Shown: positions 1 through 8,828, counted from the first letter of the stretch. The stretch: DNA of 51,552 nt from Bacteroidota bacterium (GCA_018268195.1 JAFDWZ010000007.1:1-51552), one strand, 5' to 3'. Notes: generated from the sequence alone by a model not told the origin. Made by a program: numbers and translations.

Positions 1-36
1 GACCATTGCCCGATAGAACTGGATCTTACTTTTTAA
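1..36 (+). CDS. C-terminal tail of an endonuclease/exonuclease/phosphatase (exonuclease III-like) protein, partial
   Basis: The window opens in frame 1 with codons for DHCPIELDLTF followed by TAA. Exonuclease III-type enzymes of the endonuclease/exonuclease/phosphatase fold end with an SDH(x)P motif in which the Asp-His pair is catalytic, and then a short beta strand; the visible residues fit that ending. Only 11 residues are available, so this rests on one short motif. It converges on the minus-strand gene that ends at 75. If right, the rest of the gene lies just upstream of the window. Confidence 0.5.
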   Translation, partial: DHCPIELDLTF

Positions 37-74
37 AGATTGACAGCAAAAATTTCAGTCTGAAAAAATACTCT

Positions 75-761
75 TCAATCACCGGTACTGTCATCTGTTT
101 TCAACCGGAATCCTAATTGTTTGCTTCCCGAAATATTGGAACCAAAGGAGCCGGAAGAAATTTCATGATAACTCATGGCAGGAACCTGATCAAAAGGTTG
201 TGCAAACAAATCATGTTCAATACAGAAAACAATAATCTGCTCGAGTAAATTTCCTGTTTTTTCAGTATCCATAATATCATTGGTAATATTGTTATACAAC
301 ATCCCTATTTGTCTTTTGCCTTCAACCATGAAATGATTTTCGTAGTTGATAAAAATGCGTGCTATGAGAATGCCGTAATCGTCATCTCGTTTTTCGGCTA
401 GTGAATCCGACAAAAAATTATACACATTGATGATGGCACATTGCGAGCGGTATTCGTCATCGCGCAGATATGAAAAACGGTAAGCGGGATTTTCGGGTGT
501 GATACGAAATAAATTAGGGTGCAGGTGAAACCACAAAGTATCTTCGCCTAATTGCAGCTCGCATTGGTTGTTGTCGGTATCATAAAATTTAACTCGATAG
601 CGTTTGTTTGTTGGCTGATATTTTTTACTGATGTCATCAGCAAATGCAGCAAGCCATGATTTTATGAAAGCAAAAGTTTTCTCTGCATAATCCGTAGCCT
701 GACAATTTAGCGGAAACCGCTTTTGTATAAGTTGTAAAATTTTATTGTCAGTATCCGTCAT
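75..761 (-). CDS. Conserved-looking protein of unknown function, downstream of proS
   Basis: A 228-residue soluble protein that I do not recognise. It has no signal peptide or membrane segment. The middle is rich in aromatic and acidic residues (for example WFHLHPNLFRITPE and RDDDYGILIARIFINYENHF), suggesting a compact alpha/beta fold, and the C-terminal 30 residues are Ser/Gly-rich and probably flexible. It starts 10 bp after the proS stop on the same strand, so the two are probably co-transcribed. That linkage is positional only; no catalytic motif is visible and no function is proposed. Confidence 0.75.
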   Translation of the reverse strand: MTDTDNKILQLIQKRFPLNCQATDYAEKTFAFIKSWLAAFADDISKKYQPTNKRYRVKFYDTDNNQCELQLGEDTLWFHLHPNLFRITPENPAYRFSYLRDDEYRSQCAIINVYNFLSDSLAEKRDDDYGILIARIFINYENHFMVEGKRQIGMLYNNITNDIMDTEKTGNLLEQIIVFCIEHDLFAQPFDQVPAMSYHEISSGSFGSNISGSKQLGFRLKTDDSTGD

Positions 762-771
762 GTTTCAAAAT

Positions 772-2247
772 TTAATAGGCACGTGCAAATAACACCCGCT
801 GCGTGCTTGGATTACCTGTTAAAACACATTTTCCGCTTTCCTGTTTGTTGTTAAGCGGAATACATCTGATGGTAGCTTTGGTAAGTTCCTTTATTTTTTC
901 TTCTGTTTCAGGAGTGCCGTCCCAATGTGCCGATACAAAACCACCTGTGGTGTCGAGTATCTGAACAAACTCTTCCATATTGTTGGCTGCACGGGTATGA
1001 TTATCACGGAAGTCCATTGCTTTTTTGAAAATATTTTCCTGAATTTGGCTGAGAAGGTTTTCAATTTTCAGCTCGATATCGGTAGTGTGAACAATGAATT
1101 TTTCTTTGGTATCGCGTCTGGCCAGTTCTATAGTAGAGTTTTCTACATCACGCGGGCCAATGGCCAGGCGGAGAGGAACACCTTTCATTTCATATTCAGC
1201 AAACTTCCATCCCGGTTTAGCCTGTTCATCATCATCAAACACTACAGAGATTCCTCGTGAAGCAATAGCATTTTTAATTTTCAGAGCATATTCCGAAACC
1301 AGTTTAAACTGTTCATCGTTTTTGTAAATAGGCACAATCACCACCTGAATAGGAGCAAGTTTGGGAGGAAGCACTAGTCCGTCATCATCGGAGTGTGCCA
1401 TCACCAAAGCACCCATGAGTCGTGTGGATACGCCCCAGGAAGTTGCCCACACAAAATCCTGCACACCTTGTTTGGTAGTAAATTTTACATCGAAAGCTTT
1501 TGCAAAATTTTGCCCCAGAAAATGTGAAGTACCCGCCTGCAAAGCTTTCCCATCCTGCATGAGGGCTTCAATGCAATACGTGTCCAGTGCTCCTGCAAAA
1601 CGTTCATTGGCTGTTTTAACTCCTTTTATCACCGGAATAGCCAGCCACTGCTCTGCAAATTCAGCATATACATCGAGCATTTTTCGTGTTTCTTCAATAG
1701 CTTCTTCGGGAGTGGCATGAGCAGTATGTCCTTCCTGCCACAGAAATTCAGCAGTGCGTAAAAACAGGCGTGTACGCATTTCCCATCTCACAACATTTGC
1801 CCATTGATTGATGAGTATCGGTAAATCACGATAGGATTGTATCCAGTTGCGATAGGTATTCCAGATAATGGTTTCGGAAGTAGGTCGTACAATTAACTCT
1901 TCTTCGAGTTTAGCTTCAGGATCTACAATGACACTTTTGCCATCGTCAGATTGTTTGAGGCGATAATGTGTCACTACTGCACATTCCTTCGCAAAACCTT
2001 CTACATGGTTGGCTTCTTTGCTAAAGAATGATTTTGGTATGAAGAGAGGGAAGTAAGCATTGGTATGGCCTGTTGCTTTGAACATGCTGTCGAGTTGTTG
2101 TTGCATTTTTTCCCAAATAGCGTAGCCATAGGGTTTTATAACCATACAACCTCTTACTGATGAAGTTTCAGCCAGTCCGGCTTTAACAACAAGTTGGTTG
2201 TACCATTCGGAATAATTCTGTTCGCGAGTTGGAAAATCTTTTGCCAT
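772..2247 (-). CDS. proS: Prolyl-tRNA synthetase, archaeal/eukaryote-type (short form)
   Basis: Class II aminoacyl-tRNA synthetase that charges tRNA-Pro in the cytoplasm. At 491 residues it is the short form without the bacterial editing insertion. Visible landmarks are the proline-site motif RPTSE (residues 121-125), the class II motif 2 segment around [20 protein letters not shown] (about 149-168), the SWGVSTR motif 3 region (about residue 270), and the C-terminal domain ending in the diagnostic FARAY. The C-terminal zinc-like domain keeps cysteines in IRCIPL and GKCVLTG. The ATG at 2247 gives [17 protein letters not shown], a typical family start. The unknown gene at 75-761 follows after 10 bp. 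Confidence 0.97.
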   Translation of the reverse strand: MAKDFPTREQNYSEWYNQLVVKAGLAETSSVRGCMVIKPYGYAIWEKMQQQLDSMFKATGHTNAYFPLFIPKSFFSKEANHVEGFAKECAVVTHYRLKQSDDGKSVIVDPEAKLEEELIVRPTSETIIWNTYRNWIQSYRDLPILINQWANVVRWEMRTRLFLRTAEFLWQEGHTAHATPEEAIEETRKMLDVYAEFAEQWLAIPVIKGVKTANERFAGALDTYCIEALMQDGKALQAGTSHFLGQNFAKAFDVKFTTKQGVQDFVWATSWGVSTRLMGALVMAHSDDDGLVLPPKLAPIQVVIVPIYKNDEQFKLVSEYALKIKNAIASRGISVVFDDDEQAKPGWKFAEYEMKGVPLRLAIGPRDVENSTIELARRDTKEKFIVHTTDIELKIENLLSQIQENIFKKAMDFRDNHTRAANNMEEFVQILDTTGGFVSAHWDGTPETEEKIKELTKATIRCIPLNNKQESGKCVLTGNPSTQRVLFARAY

Positions 2248-2398
2248 TTTTTATCTTTGAGGTGAAATTGCTATGAATGTTTTAATTAAGATTTGCGAAG
2301 AAAAAGCATTGGCAGCAAAATTGTAAAACAAACATTACATATACAATGATGTTAAACTTTTATATAATAAAATTGTCAAACATTAAAAACAACATACG

Positions 2399-3982
2399 AT
2401 GAGAACAATGGTAATTAGTATCACAACGCTTGCAGCAGCATTGTTAAGCTCCTGCTCTTCATCGCAGCAAACGGCAAATGCATCCTATTCAGATGATGTA
2501 TATTACTCTGCCAAAGCACCCAAAGCTGAAGCCCCTGCAGCAGTGAATAATACTCAGGCTACAACAAATAGCAGTGATTATTCTGCCAATAACCAAGGTG
2601 CTGCCACCTCAAAAGATGGTCGATTTGATTATTCTTCTGACGGAAGTTCGGCTTCTCAGGGCGGCAACAGCTATACCACCAATAATTATTACAATGATGA
2701 TGATTATTATGACTATGCTTATACTGCCAGATTAAGAAGATTTTACCGTCCGATGTCGGGCTATGGTTATTACGATACCTATTATACCAACTCTTACTGG
2801 TATGATTACAATCCTTCTAGTTGGGGAGTAAGTATTTACTGTGGTTATAACTGGTGGGCTCCATCTTTCTGGTATGCTCCAACTTATACTTATTTCACCT
2901 GGGGATATAACCCTTACAACTACTGGTGGAGTTATCCAAGCTATGGATACTATCCAAGTTATTACTACGGATGGAATAACTATAACTACGGTTACTGGAA
3001 TGGTTATAACAATGGCTACTGGAATGGCTATATGGACGGATATTATAACGGATATTATGGTAACAACCCATATTATTTCAACAGTTATGATTATTACAGC
3101 TATAACAGCAATACCTATTATGGCCCAAGACGCAATGGCGGCTCAGGCTCAGGACATCATTACACCAATCCGCGAAGTGTTGCCGACTCTTACAACAGAG
3201 CATTGACAGGTGATGTAAAAACTACTTTGCCCGTGAGTAATGCTTATTCAAGCAACATGAATCTGCCTGCACGTAACAACAGTATAAACACCGATGTGGC
3301 GACTCCTGCTACCAACTCAGGACGAAATAATACCAACAATGGTGAAGTTATTCATCCGCGTAACACTACCAATCCGGCTAATTCTCCGGTTAAGAATCCT
3401 CGTGCTGATGAATTCTCATCACCTGTGAAGGACAGCCGTAATGCAGAAACAGCGCCTGTTAAGAACACTCCTGCAAACGAATATTCTTCTCCTGTAAGAA
3501 ACGATCGTAACAATAGTGAAACGGCTCCTGTTAAAAATAATCGTACAGATGAGTATTCTACTCCTCGTAACGACAGAAATAATACTGTGAATCCAAGAGG
3601 AAATAATGAGATTATGGAAAATACTCCTTACAACCCTCCTGTGCGTAATAATGATAACAGAAACACTACTCCAGAGTACAACACTCCCAGAAATACAACT
3701 CCTGAGTATAACACTCCGACTCCGTCAAACAATCCGCGTAACACAGTTCCTTCAGAGAGCAGACCACAAAGAAATTTGAATGCTACACCACGAAGTAATT
3801 ATGAGAATGCACCACGCAATGACAGACCGGTAAGAGTAGCACCTTCTGAATCACGTCAGCAGCGTTATGAGTCAGCTCCTCGTCAGGAACGTAGCTTCAG
3901 CCAGCCATCGGCTCCGCAAAGCAGCCCTGAAAGGTCAGCACCATCCAATAATTCAAATGGTTCACGCGGGGGAAGAAGATAA
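2399..3982 (+). CDS. Tyr/Trp/Asn/Gly-rich low-complexity lipoprotein
   Basis: A 527-residue predicted lipoprotein of unknown function. The N-terminus is a short signal peptide with lipobox LSSC (Cys19). Residues about 95-245 are extraordinarily aromatic: roughly one residue in three is Tyr, with many Trp, and motifs such as GYWNGYNNGYWNGYMDGYYNG recur imperfectly. The second half (about 255-527) is disordered, Asn/Pro/Arg/Ser-rich, with degenerate units built on (S/A)PVKNxRxxExxSP and NTTPEYNTPR. There is no catalytic domain. The composition resembles adhesive, amyloid-like or cross-linkable structural proteins, but that is inference. A FadL-family barrel gene begins 36 bp downstream on the same strand, so they may be co-transcribed. 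A long reading frame in another phase at 2841-3206 is a by-product of the repeats. Confidence 0.85.
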   Translation: MRTMVISITTLAAALLSSCSSSQQTANASYSDDVYYSAKAPKAEAPAAVNNTQATTNSSDYSANNQGAATSKDGRFDYSSDGSSASQGGNSYTTNNYYNDDDYYDYAYTARLRRFYRPMSGYGYYDTYYTNSYWYDYNPSSWGVSIYCGYNWWAPSFWYAPTYTYFTWGYNPYNYWWSYPSYGYYPSYYYGWNNYNYGYWNGYNNGYWNGYMDGYYNGYYGNNPYYFNSYDYYSYNSNTYYGPRRNGGSGSGHHYTNPRSVADSYNRALTGDVKTTLPVSNAYSSNMNLPARNNSINTDVATPATNSGRNNTNNGEVIHPRNTTNPANSPVKNPRADEFSSPVKDSRNAETAPVKNTPANEYSSPVRNDRNNSETAPVKNNRTDEYSTPRNDRNNTVNPRGNNEIMENTPYNPPVRNNDNRNTTPEYNTPRNTTPEYNTPTPSNNPRNTVPSESRPQRNLNATPRSNYENAPRNDRPVRVAPSESRQQRYESAPRQERSFSQPSAPQSSPERSAPSNNSNGSRGGRR

Positions 3983-4018
3983 TCGGATAACAAACCCGTT
4001 AAAAACACGTAATTACAA

Positions 4019-5518
4019 ATGAAAGTAAAGTATAAAATTATACTGGGGGCATGCTTTATGTCAACAGGAGCAGCCTTTGCGCAAAATGCCAATGATGCAT
4101 TACGTTACAGTATGCAGAGTTTTGGAACCACTGCCCGCTCCATGAGTATGGGAGGTGCTTTTGGAGCACTCGGAGCAGATTTCTCAAGCCTCAGTTCCAA
4201 TCCTGCCGGTATTGCTGTGTATCGCAGAAGTGAGTTTACCTTCTCTCCGGTGTTGCAGTTTAACAATGCCAACTCTACTTACCTTGGCAGTGCTTCAACA
4301 AATTCAAACGCAAATTTAGGTGTGGGAAATATTGGTTTCGTACTGGCATTTCCGCGCGAGAAGAAAGTTTCAGGATGGAAAGGAACTTCCTTTGGTTTCG
4401 GGTATAACCGTATCAATTCCTTCAGCAATAGGTTCTCTTTTGAAGGAACTAACACAAAAAATTCTATCAATGATTATTTTGCAGATTTGAGCAACGGCAT
4501 CAGTCAAAACTCTCTGGCTAACGAAGATCAGTATCAGTTTGATGCAGGCTTGGCATTCAACAGTTATCTTATCAATCCGGTAACTAACTCAGCTTCTGTT
4601 GACCAGTATCAGGGTACCATGTACAATAGTAATCTGTTGCAGAAAGGATTAATAACACGCAGCGGTTCTCAAGGCGAAATAGATATTGCCTTTGCCGCCA
4701 ACTATAACGATAAAGTTTTTCTCGGTGCTACTCTGGGAATTCCTTACCTTCGTTACACTACCAATGAAGTTTACGAAGAATATGCTCTGCAGAATACACT
4801 CAAGGATTCCATCAGCGGCAAAACATTTAAAAACTCTAAATACACTCAGAAAGTATCAACGCAGGGAAATGGGATCAATCTGAAATTGGGTGTTATTTAT
4901 AAACCCGTAGATATGGTTCGCTTAGGCTTGGCTATTCATACACCTAGTTTTTATGAACTCAATGACCAGTATTCTTCTACCGTGTATGCCAACTTTCAGG
5001 AAGGTTATCTCGAATCCAAATCGCCTGACGGAAAATTTTCTTATCAGCTCACAACCCCTTTCAAAGCAATTGCAAGCGTAGGTCTGGTATTTCTTTCGCA
5101 GGGAATTATCAGTGTTGATTATGAATACATCAACTACAGCGCAGCCCATCTTGACACTCGTGATTCATATAATTTCAGTTCAGAAAATACGGATATTGCC
5201 AATCGTTTCTCAAGTGCTTCCAATCTTAAAATAGGGGGTGAATACCGTTATCAGATATTTGCCTTCAGAGCAGGAGCAGTTTTGCAATCGAGTCCTTATG
5301 ATGGCTCACTTTCTTACAAAGACGGAAACCTCAGTGCTTTAAGTTATACCGGTGGAATTGGAATTAAAGGCGACAATTTTTTCGTTGACTTTGGTTATGC
5401 CTTTACCAAAACAAGCGGAAATTATACACCTTATACTTTATATAACGGTGATCAACCAACAGCAGCAATTACTTCTAAAGCCAATCGTTTTATGATGACT
5501 TTTGGAGTAAAATTCTGA
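4019..5518 (+). CDS. OmpP1/FadL-family outer-membrane beta-barrel transport protein
   Basis: A 499-residue outer-membrane protein. The signal peptide ends at AAFAQ (about residue 22). Next comes the family's N-terminal signature: ALRYSMQSFGTTARSMSMGG followed by AFGALGADFSSLSSNPAGI, as in FadL/OmpP1 hydrophobic-compound channels. Alternating aromatic strands follow and the protein ends in Phe (TFGVKF), as expected for recognition by the BAM complex. The family usually imports hydrophobic molecules; the substrate here is unknown. PorV of T9SS belongs to the same superfamily but is clearly shorter, so I do not call it PorV. It follows the Tyr-rich lipoprotein by 36 bp and converges with the OmpH-like gene with an 11-bp gap. 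Confidence 0.9.
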   Translation: MKVKYKIILGACFMSTGAAFAQNANDALRYSMQSFGTTARSMSMGGAFGALGADFSSLSSNPAGIAVYRRSEFTFSPVLQFNNANSTYLGSASTNSNANLGVGNIGFVLAFPREKKVSGWKGTSFGFGYNRINSFSNRFSFEGTNTKNSINDYFADLSNGISQNSLANEDQYQFDAGLAFNSYLINPVTNSASVDQYQGTMYNSNLLQKGLITRSGSQGEIDIAFAANYNDKVFLGATLGIPYLRYTTNEVYEEYALQNTLKDSISGKTFKNSKYTQKVSTQGNGINLKLGVIYKPVDMVRLGLAIHTPSFYELNDQYSSTVYANFQEGYLESKSPDGKFSYQLTTPFKAIASVGLVFLSQGIISVDYEYINYSAAHLDTRDSYNFSSENTDIANRFSSASNLKIGGEYRYQIFAFRAGAVLQSSPYDGSLSYKDGNLSALSYTGGIGIKGDNFFVDFGYAFTKTSGNYTPYTLYNGDQPTAAITSKANRFMMTFGVKF

Positions 5519-5529
5519 TATTGCTGAAA

Positions 5530-6102
5530 TTACTTTCTCTTGTTCAAACCCTCTATTACCGAACCAGTAATGTCCAACGAATCGTTGGCAAGTAAAATAC
5601 CACTGCCTCTCTGATAGCCGAGTATAAAATGGTAGTTGATTTTGTTGTTCAGATCTTTCAGATAGGAAGTCAGATGTTTATGCAGGCTATCTTGTAAAGC
5701 ATCTTCCTGTGCCGATAGTTTATGAACTAAATCATCCTTAAACTGCATTAACTGCTGTTGCTTCTTGCCCAAACGATCTTCTTCCTTAGCACGTTGCTCT
5801 TCTGTCATATTTCCGGCAAGTTTCTGGTACATAGCAATCTCGCCTTCCAAATCACGACCGCGCTTTTTTAAGATGTCATCAATACTGTCTTGCTTTTTGG
5901 TGAGTATTTCTCTCAGGTCTTTGTAAAAATTATAATGCTCCAGAAGGGTATCTACGTTAATAAAAACAATATTCCCTCCGGCACCTTCGGGAACTACTAC
6001 TTCTTCTTTGGATGCAGTAGTTGTGTTTTTGTTTACTTTATAAAACAAATAACCTACCGCTACCGTAAGCAACAGGCAATAAACCAATAAACCGTTTTTC
6101 AT
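5530..6102 (-). CDS. OmpH/Skp-family periplasmic chaperone-like protein
   Basis: A 190-residue protein with an uncleaved-looking N-terminal membrane segment (about residues 4-22), then a short strand NIVFINVDTLLEHYNFY typical of OmpH/Skp proteins, a long charged coiled coil (about 65-150) rich in Lys/Glu/Gln, and the C-terminal strand motif NYHFILGYQRGSGILLANDSLDIT. Skp-like proteins hold unfolded outer-membrane proteins in the periplasm. In Bacteroidota many paralogues exist, often membrane-anchored as here. A perfect -7 box (TAGTTTTG on the minus strand, 6133-6140) lies 30 bp before the ATG. Family assignment is good; the client proteins are unknown. Confidence 0.88.
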   Translation of the reverse strand: MKNGLLVYCLLLTVAVGYLFYKVNKNTTTASKEEVVVPEGAGGNIVFINVDTLLEHYNFYKDLREILTKKQDSIDDILKKRGRDLEGEIAMYQKLAGNMTEEQRAKEEDRLGKKQQQLMQFKDDLVHKLSAQEDALQDSLHKHLTSYLKDLNNKINYHFILGYQRGSGILLANDSLDITGSVIEGLNKRK

Positions 6103-6132
6103 TGTTGATGGTATTAAAATACATTAAGGGCG

Positions 6133-6140
6133 CAAAACTA
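6133..6140 (-). promoter_or_regulatory. Bacteroidota -7 box for the ompH-like gene
   Basis: Minus-strand TAGTTTTG is an exact match to TAnnTTTG, 30 bp upstream of the ATG at 6102. I see no convincing -33 TTG at the usual distance. Confidence 0.45.
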
Positions 6141-6235
6141 ATATTTTAAAGCAGATACATTCCTTCCGCTAAACCTCAAAAAACTTTTAAAAGATTGTGG
6201 CCTGTTCAATTTTCTTTTTTCTACTTTCGTGAAGT

Positions 6236-7162
6236 ATGCAAAATATCATAAATCCGGTTGACAGAAAATTACTGGCTGAAGAGTTGAATTCAGACAGGTT
6301 GGTACGTAATACCAATAATGGTCGCAATCAGATTTATATAGTTACCATTCACGATTCGCCCAATGTGCTGAGAGAAATTGGCAGAGTACGTGAGTTGACT
6401 TTTCGTGCCGCAGGAGGAGGAACAGGAAAGGAAATTGACCTCGATGAATTTGATTTGATTGAAAACTGCTACCGCCAACTTGTGGTATGGAATCCTACCG
6501 ATCAGGAAATTGTGGGTGGCTATCGTTTTATCCGTTGCTCCGAAGCCGCTCCTGATAGCAATCATCAGTATAAGCTGGCAACAACAGAGTTGTTTCGCTT
6601 TTCAGATAAGTTTATTTCTGAGTATTTTCCATATACTATAGAGTTAGGCCGCTCCTTTGTTCAGCCACAATATCAGCCTTCGGCTGAAAACCGTAAAGGA
6701 CTGTTTTCACTCGATAATTTATGGGATGGCCTCGGAGCAATTGCTGTTGACAACCCCGATACCAAGTATTTTTTCGGAAAAGTTACCATGTATCTTCGTT
6801 TCAACCGTGTAGCAAGAGATTTGATTCTTGCTTTTATGCATTACTATTTCCCTGATAAAGAGAAATTGGTTTATCCTTATCACCCATTAGGTTTGGATAA
6901 TCCGGTTGATGATTTTCTGAATGAAATTAAAGGATTGCCTTATAAGGATGGTCACCATATATTGAACAGGAATGTGCGTGCGCTTGGAGAAAATATTCCT
7001 CCATTATTTAACAGCTACATGAATATTTCGCCAACCATGAAAACGTTTGGTACTTCTTTAAATCCTGAATTTGGTGATGTGGAAGAAACAGGAATTCTTA
7101 TTACGCTGGCAGATATTTACGAGAGCAAAAAAGCACGACACATCAATTCCTATCAGCCTTAA
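6236..7162 (+). CDS. GNAT-fold lipid N-acyltransferase (GlsB/OlsB, 'hemolysin' family)
   Basis: A 308-residue cytoplasmic acyltransferase of the OlsB/GlsB family, which transfers a 3-hydroxyacyl chain from acyl-ACP to an amino acid (ornithine in OlsB, glycine in Bacteroides GlsB). Diagnostic segments are RVRELTFRAAGGGTGKEIDLDEFD (shown by EIGRVRELTFRAAG at about 45-58), WNPTDQEIVGGYRFI (about 87-101), and YTIELGRSFVQPQYQ (about 137-151). In this phylum the likely product is an N-acyl glycine lipid precursor. The second enzyme, the GlsA-type O-acyltransferase, is not in this window. It converges with the Ig-like lipoprotein gene with one base between their stops. A TACTTTCG box (6222-6229, 7/8 of consensus) precedes the start. 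Confidence 0.82.
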   Translation: MQNIINPVDRKLLAEELNSDRLVRNTNNGRNQIYIVTIHDSPNVLREIGRVRELTFRAAGGGTGKEIDLDEFDLIENCYRQLVVWNPTDQEIVGGYRFIRCSEAAPDSNHQYKLATTELFRFSDKFISEYFPYTIELGRSFVQPQYQPSAENRKGLFSLDNLWDGLGAIAVDNPDTKYFFGKVTMYLRFNRVARDLILAFMHYYFPDKEKLVYPYHPLGLDNPVDDFLNEIKGLPYKDGHHILNRNVRALGENIPPLFNSYMNISPTMKTFGTSLNPEFGDVEETGILITLADIYESKKARHINSYQP

Positions 7163-7163
7163 T

Positions 7164-8153
7164 TCAAAACTGCACTTTTCCGCTTGCACTGAAAAGTGTT
7201 GTTGTGGTGTATTGCAAACGAAATGGTGCTGAACAAAATTCAAATGTATTGGCGTTGGTAAGTTTTACACTTCCCGATACGCCCTGATATACTCCTATAG
7301 AGTCAGTAAATTCCACACACACTTCGCCAGCAGTCAATGGGCCGCTGCCTGAAGCAGGGCAATGTGCCGGATTGATGGTATAAACACCGGGGGGGGGATT
7401 TACGCTGTAGAAGGTAGCGCGCAGATTGAATGCTCCGCCCCATCCTGTCCCTGTTATGGAATGTGTATTAGGATACAGGCTCGCAGCACCATAGGAGTAA
7501 AGAAAATAATTCTGACCTAAAGTGTTTACGAATGAGTTTTTTGACGGATGGCACTGATTGAATTTGATGGTTACACTATCTGGTTTGCTATAACAGTTGT
7601 TTTTATAAGCATACACTACATACACACCTTCATTTCCGTAGGTTGTTGCCGGGATTACAGGATTTTGCAAATTAGAAGTGAAACCTGACGGGCCGTACCA
7701 GATATATTGCACACTGTCAGTCAAACTTGCAGCATAAAGATGAATGGTGTTGCCTACTGCTACCGGGCTGTTGTAGTTCGCCATCACATCTTCAGGTCGG
7801 TCGCACAATACGGTTACGTAAAAAGAATCAACATTGCTCTGGCAGAGTCCCTGAATATCAGCAGAGGCATAATAATACCCTTGGTTGAGTGATGACGATT
7901 GGTAAATAACCGGATTGTAATTTGTTGCAACAAAACCATTAGGCCCCGTCCAGGTATAGGTGGCTCCTGTAAATAGGGTTGCCAAAAGGCTGATAGTGTC
8001 GCCAGCTACCACAGATGTATCAGCAGATACATTAAGTACCATTTCAGGGCAGGGAGGATTATCAGAGCTTTTATCGTGATGGCAAGAAGTAAGTCCAACA
8101 CCGAGAAGTGTAACAAAGAAGAGAATATACTTGTGAAGGGGTTTTAAAAACAT
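7164..8153 (-). CDS. Ig-like/PKD-type surface lipoprotein with a 9-C tract in the coding strand
   Basis: A 329-residue predicted lipoprotein (signal peptide with lipobox LTSC, Cys24). It carries two tandem Ig-like/PKD-type domains: each has YTWTGPNGF or YIWYGPSGF followed by a segment like NPVIxxxxxxxxGYYYxxA, at about residues 40-115 and 118-200. A Cys-rich C-terminal domain of about 125 residues follows and has no family I recognise. Codons for residues 253-255 (Pro-Pro-Pro) are an uninterrupted run of nine C (nine G on the plus strand, 7389-7397). Slippage there would frameshift and replace the last ~74 residues, so expression may be phase-variable (inference). The gene ends one base from the acyltransferase stop. 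Confidence 0.82.
   Translation of the reverse strand: MFLKPLHKYILFFVTLLGVGLTSCHHDKSSDNPPCPEMVLNVSADTSVVAGDTISLLATLFTGATYTWTGPNGFVATNYNPVIYQSSSLNQGYYYASADIQGLCQSNVDSFYVTVLCDRPEDVMANYNSPVAVGNTIHLYAASLTDSVQYIWYGPSGFTSNLQNPVIPATTYGNEGVYVVYAYKNNCYSKPDSVTIKFNQCHPSKNSFVNTLGQNYFLYSYGAASLYPNTHSITGTGWGGAFNLRATFYSVNPPPGVYTINPAHCPASGSGPLTAGEVCVEFTDSIGVYQGVSGSVKLTNANTFEFCSAPFRLQYTTTTLFSASGKVQF
7389..7397. repeat. Poly-G/poly-C homopolymer (9 bp) inside a lipoprotein gene
   Basis: Nine consecutive G on the plus strand, in an otherwise AT-rich region, within codons 253-255 of the minus-strand lipoprotein. Tracts of this kind are classic slipped-strand mutation sites. Confidence 0.9.
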
Positions 8154-8191
8154 GCTGCGAAACTACATCATAGCTGTGTAAGTTTAAAATT

Positions 8192-8199
8192 TACTTTTG
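8192..8199 (+). promoter_or_regulatory. -7 box upstream of engB
   Basis: TACTTTTG matches TAnnTTTG exactly and ends 11 bp before the engB ATG, implying a very short leader. No clear -33 element is visible. Confidence 0.45.
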
Positions 8200-8210
8200 T
8201 CTTCACAAAG

Positions 8211-8828
8211 ATGAATATGGAAATTCTTACTGCTGAATTCTTACAGAGTAATTCGGATTTTAAAAAGTGCCCCGCTGAGGATAAACCTGAATATGCATTC
8301 ATAGGAAGAAGTAACGTTGGAAAATCGTCACTCATTAATATGCTGTGCGGAAAAAAAGGATTAGCAAAAACTTCAGCAACTCCCGGTAAAACGCAACTGA
8401 TTAATCATTTTGTTATAAACAATCAGTGGTATCTGGTTGATCTTCCCGGCTACGGATATGCAAAAACATCGCGTACCGAACGCGAAAAATGGGATCTGAT
8501 GATTCGAAGCTATATGCAGCATCGGAAAAATCTGATGTCGGTTTTTGTATTGATTGACATTCGTATTCCGCCACAAGAGAAAGACCTTGATTTTATTAAC
8601 TGGCTCGGAGAGCAGTCCATTCCTTTTGGAATAATTTTTACCAAAAGCGATAAACAAACACGCATCAAAAATGAGTTTTCCGTAAAACAGTTTACTGATA
8701 GGTTATTAAAAACATGGGAGAGTCTTCCTCCATATTTTATAACATCGTCCGAAAATAAAAAAGGTAAGGAGGAATTGCTGAATTATATCAATGAATCGAA
8801 TAAGTTATTTCGAAATATAAACGGATAA
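8211..8828 (+). CDS. engB: Ribosome-biogenesis GTPase EngB (YihA/YsxC)
   Basis: Small TRAFAC GTPase of 205 residues, needed for late assembly of the large ribosomal subunit. G1 is GRSNVGKS (residues 32-39), G2 includes the invariant SATPGKTQ, G3 is DLPGYGYA, and G4 is FTKSD. Length and the N-terminal AEFLQSNSDFKKCP segment are typical of EngB. ATG codons 1 and 3 are both possible starts; the nearby -7 box (8192-8199) favours a very short leader. It stands alone on its strand. Confidence 0.96.
   Translation: MNMEILTAEFLQSNSDFKKCPAEDKPEYAFIGRSNVGKSSLINMLCGKKGLAKTSATPGKTQLINHFVINNQWYLVDLPGYGYAKTSRTEREKWDLMIRSYMQHRKNLMSVFVLIDIRIPPQEKDLDFINWLGEQSIPFGIIFTKSDKQTRIKNEFSVKQFTDRLLKTWESLPPYFITSSENKKGKEELLNYINESNKLFRNING

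Noticed and set aside
2841..3206. 121-codon plus-strand frame inside the Tyr-rich lipoprotein
   Set aside because: It is the shifted reading of repetitive TAT/GGN-rich codons; the Ile/Thr/Met repeats mirror the real frame, which has a lipoprotein signal.
4019..5518. T9SS protein PorV as the identity of the FadL-type barrel
   Set aside because: PorV is in the same superfamily but noticeably shorter, and no other T9SS core gene is next to it; a generic FadL-like call is safer.
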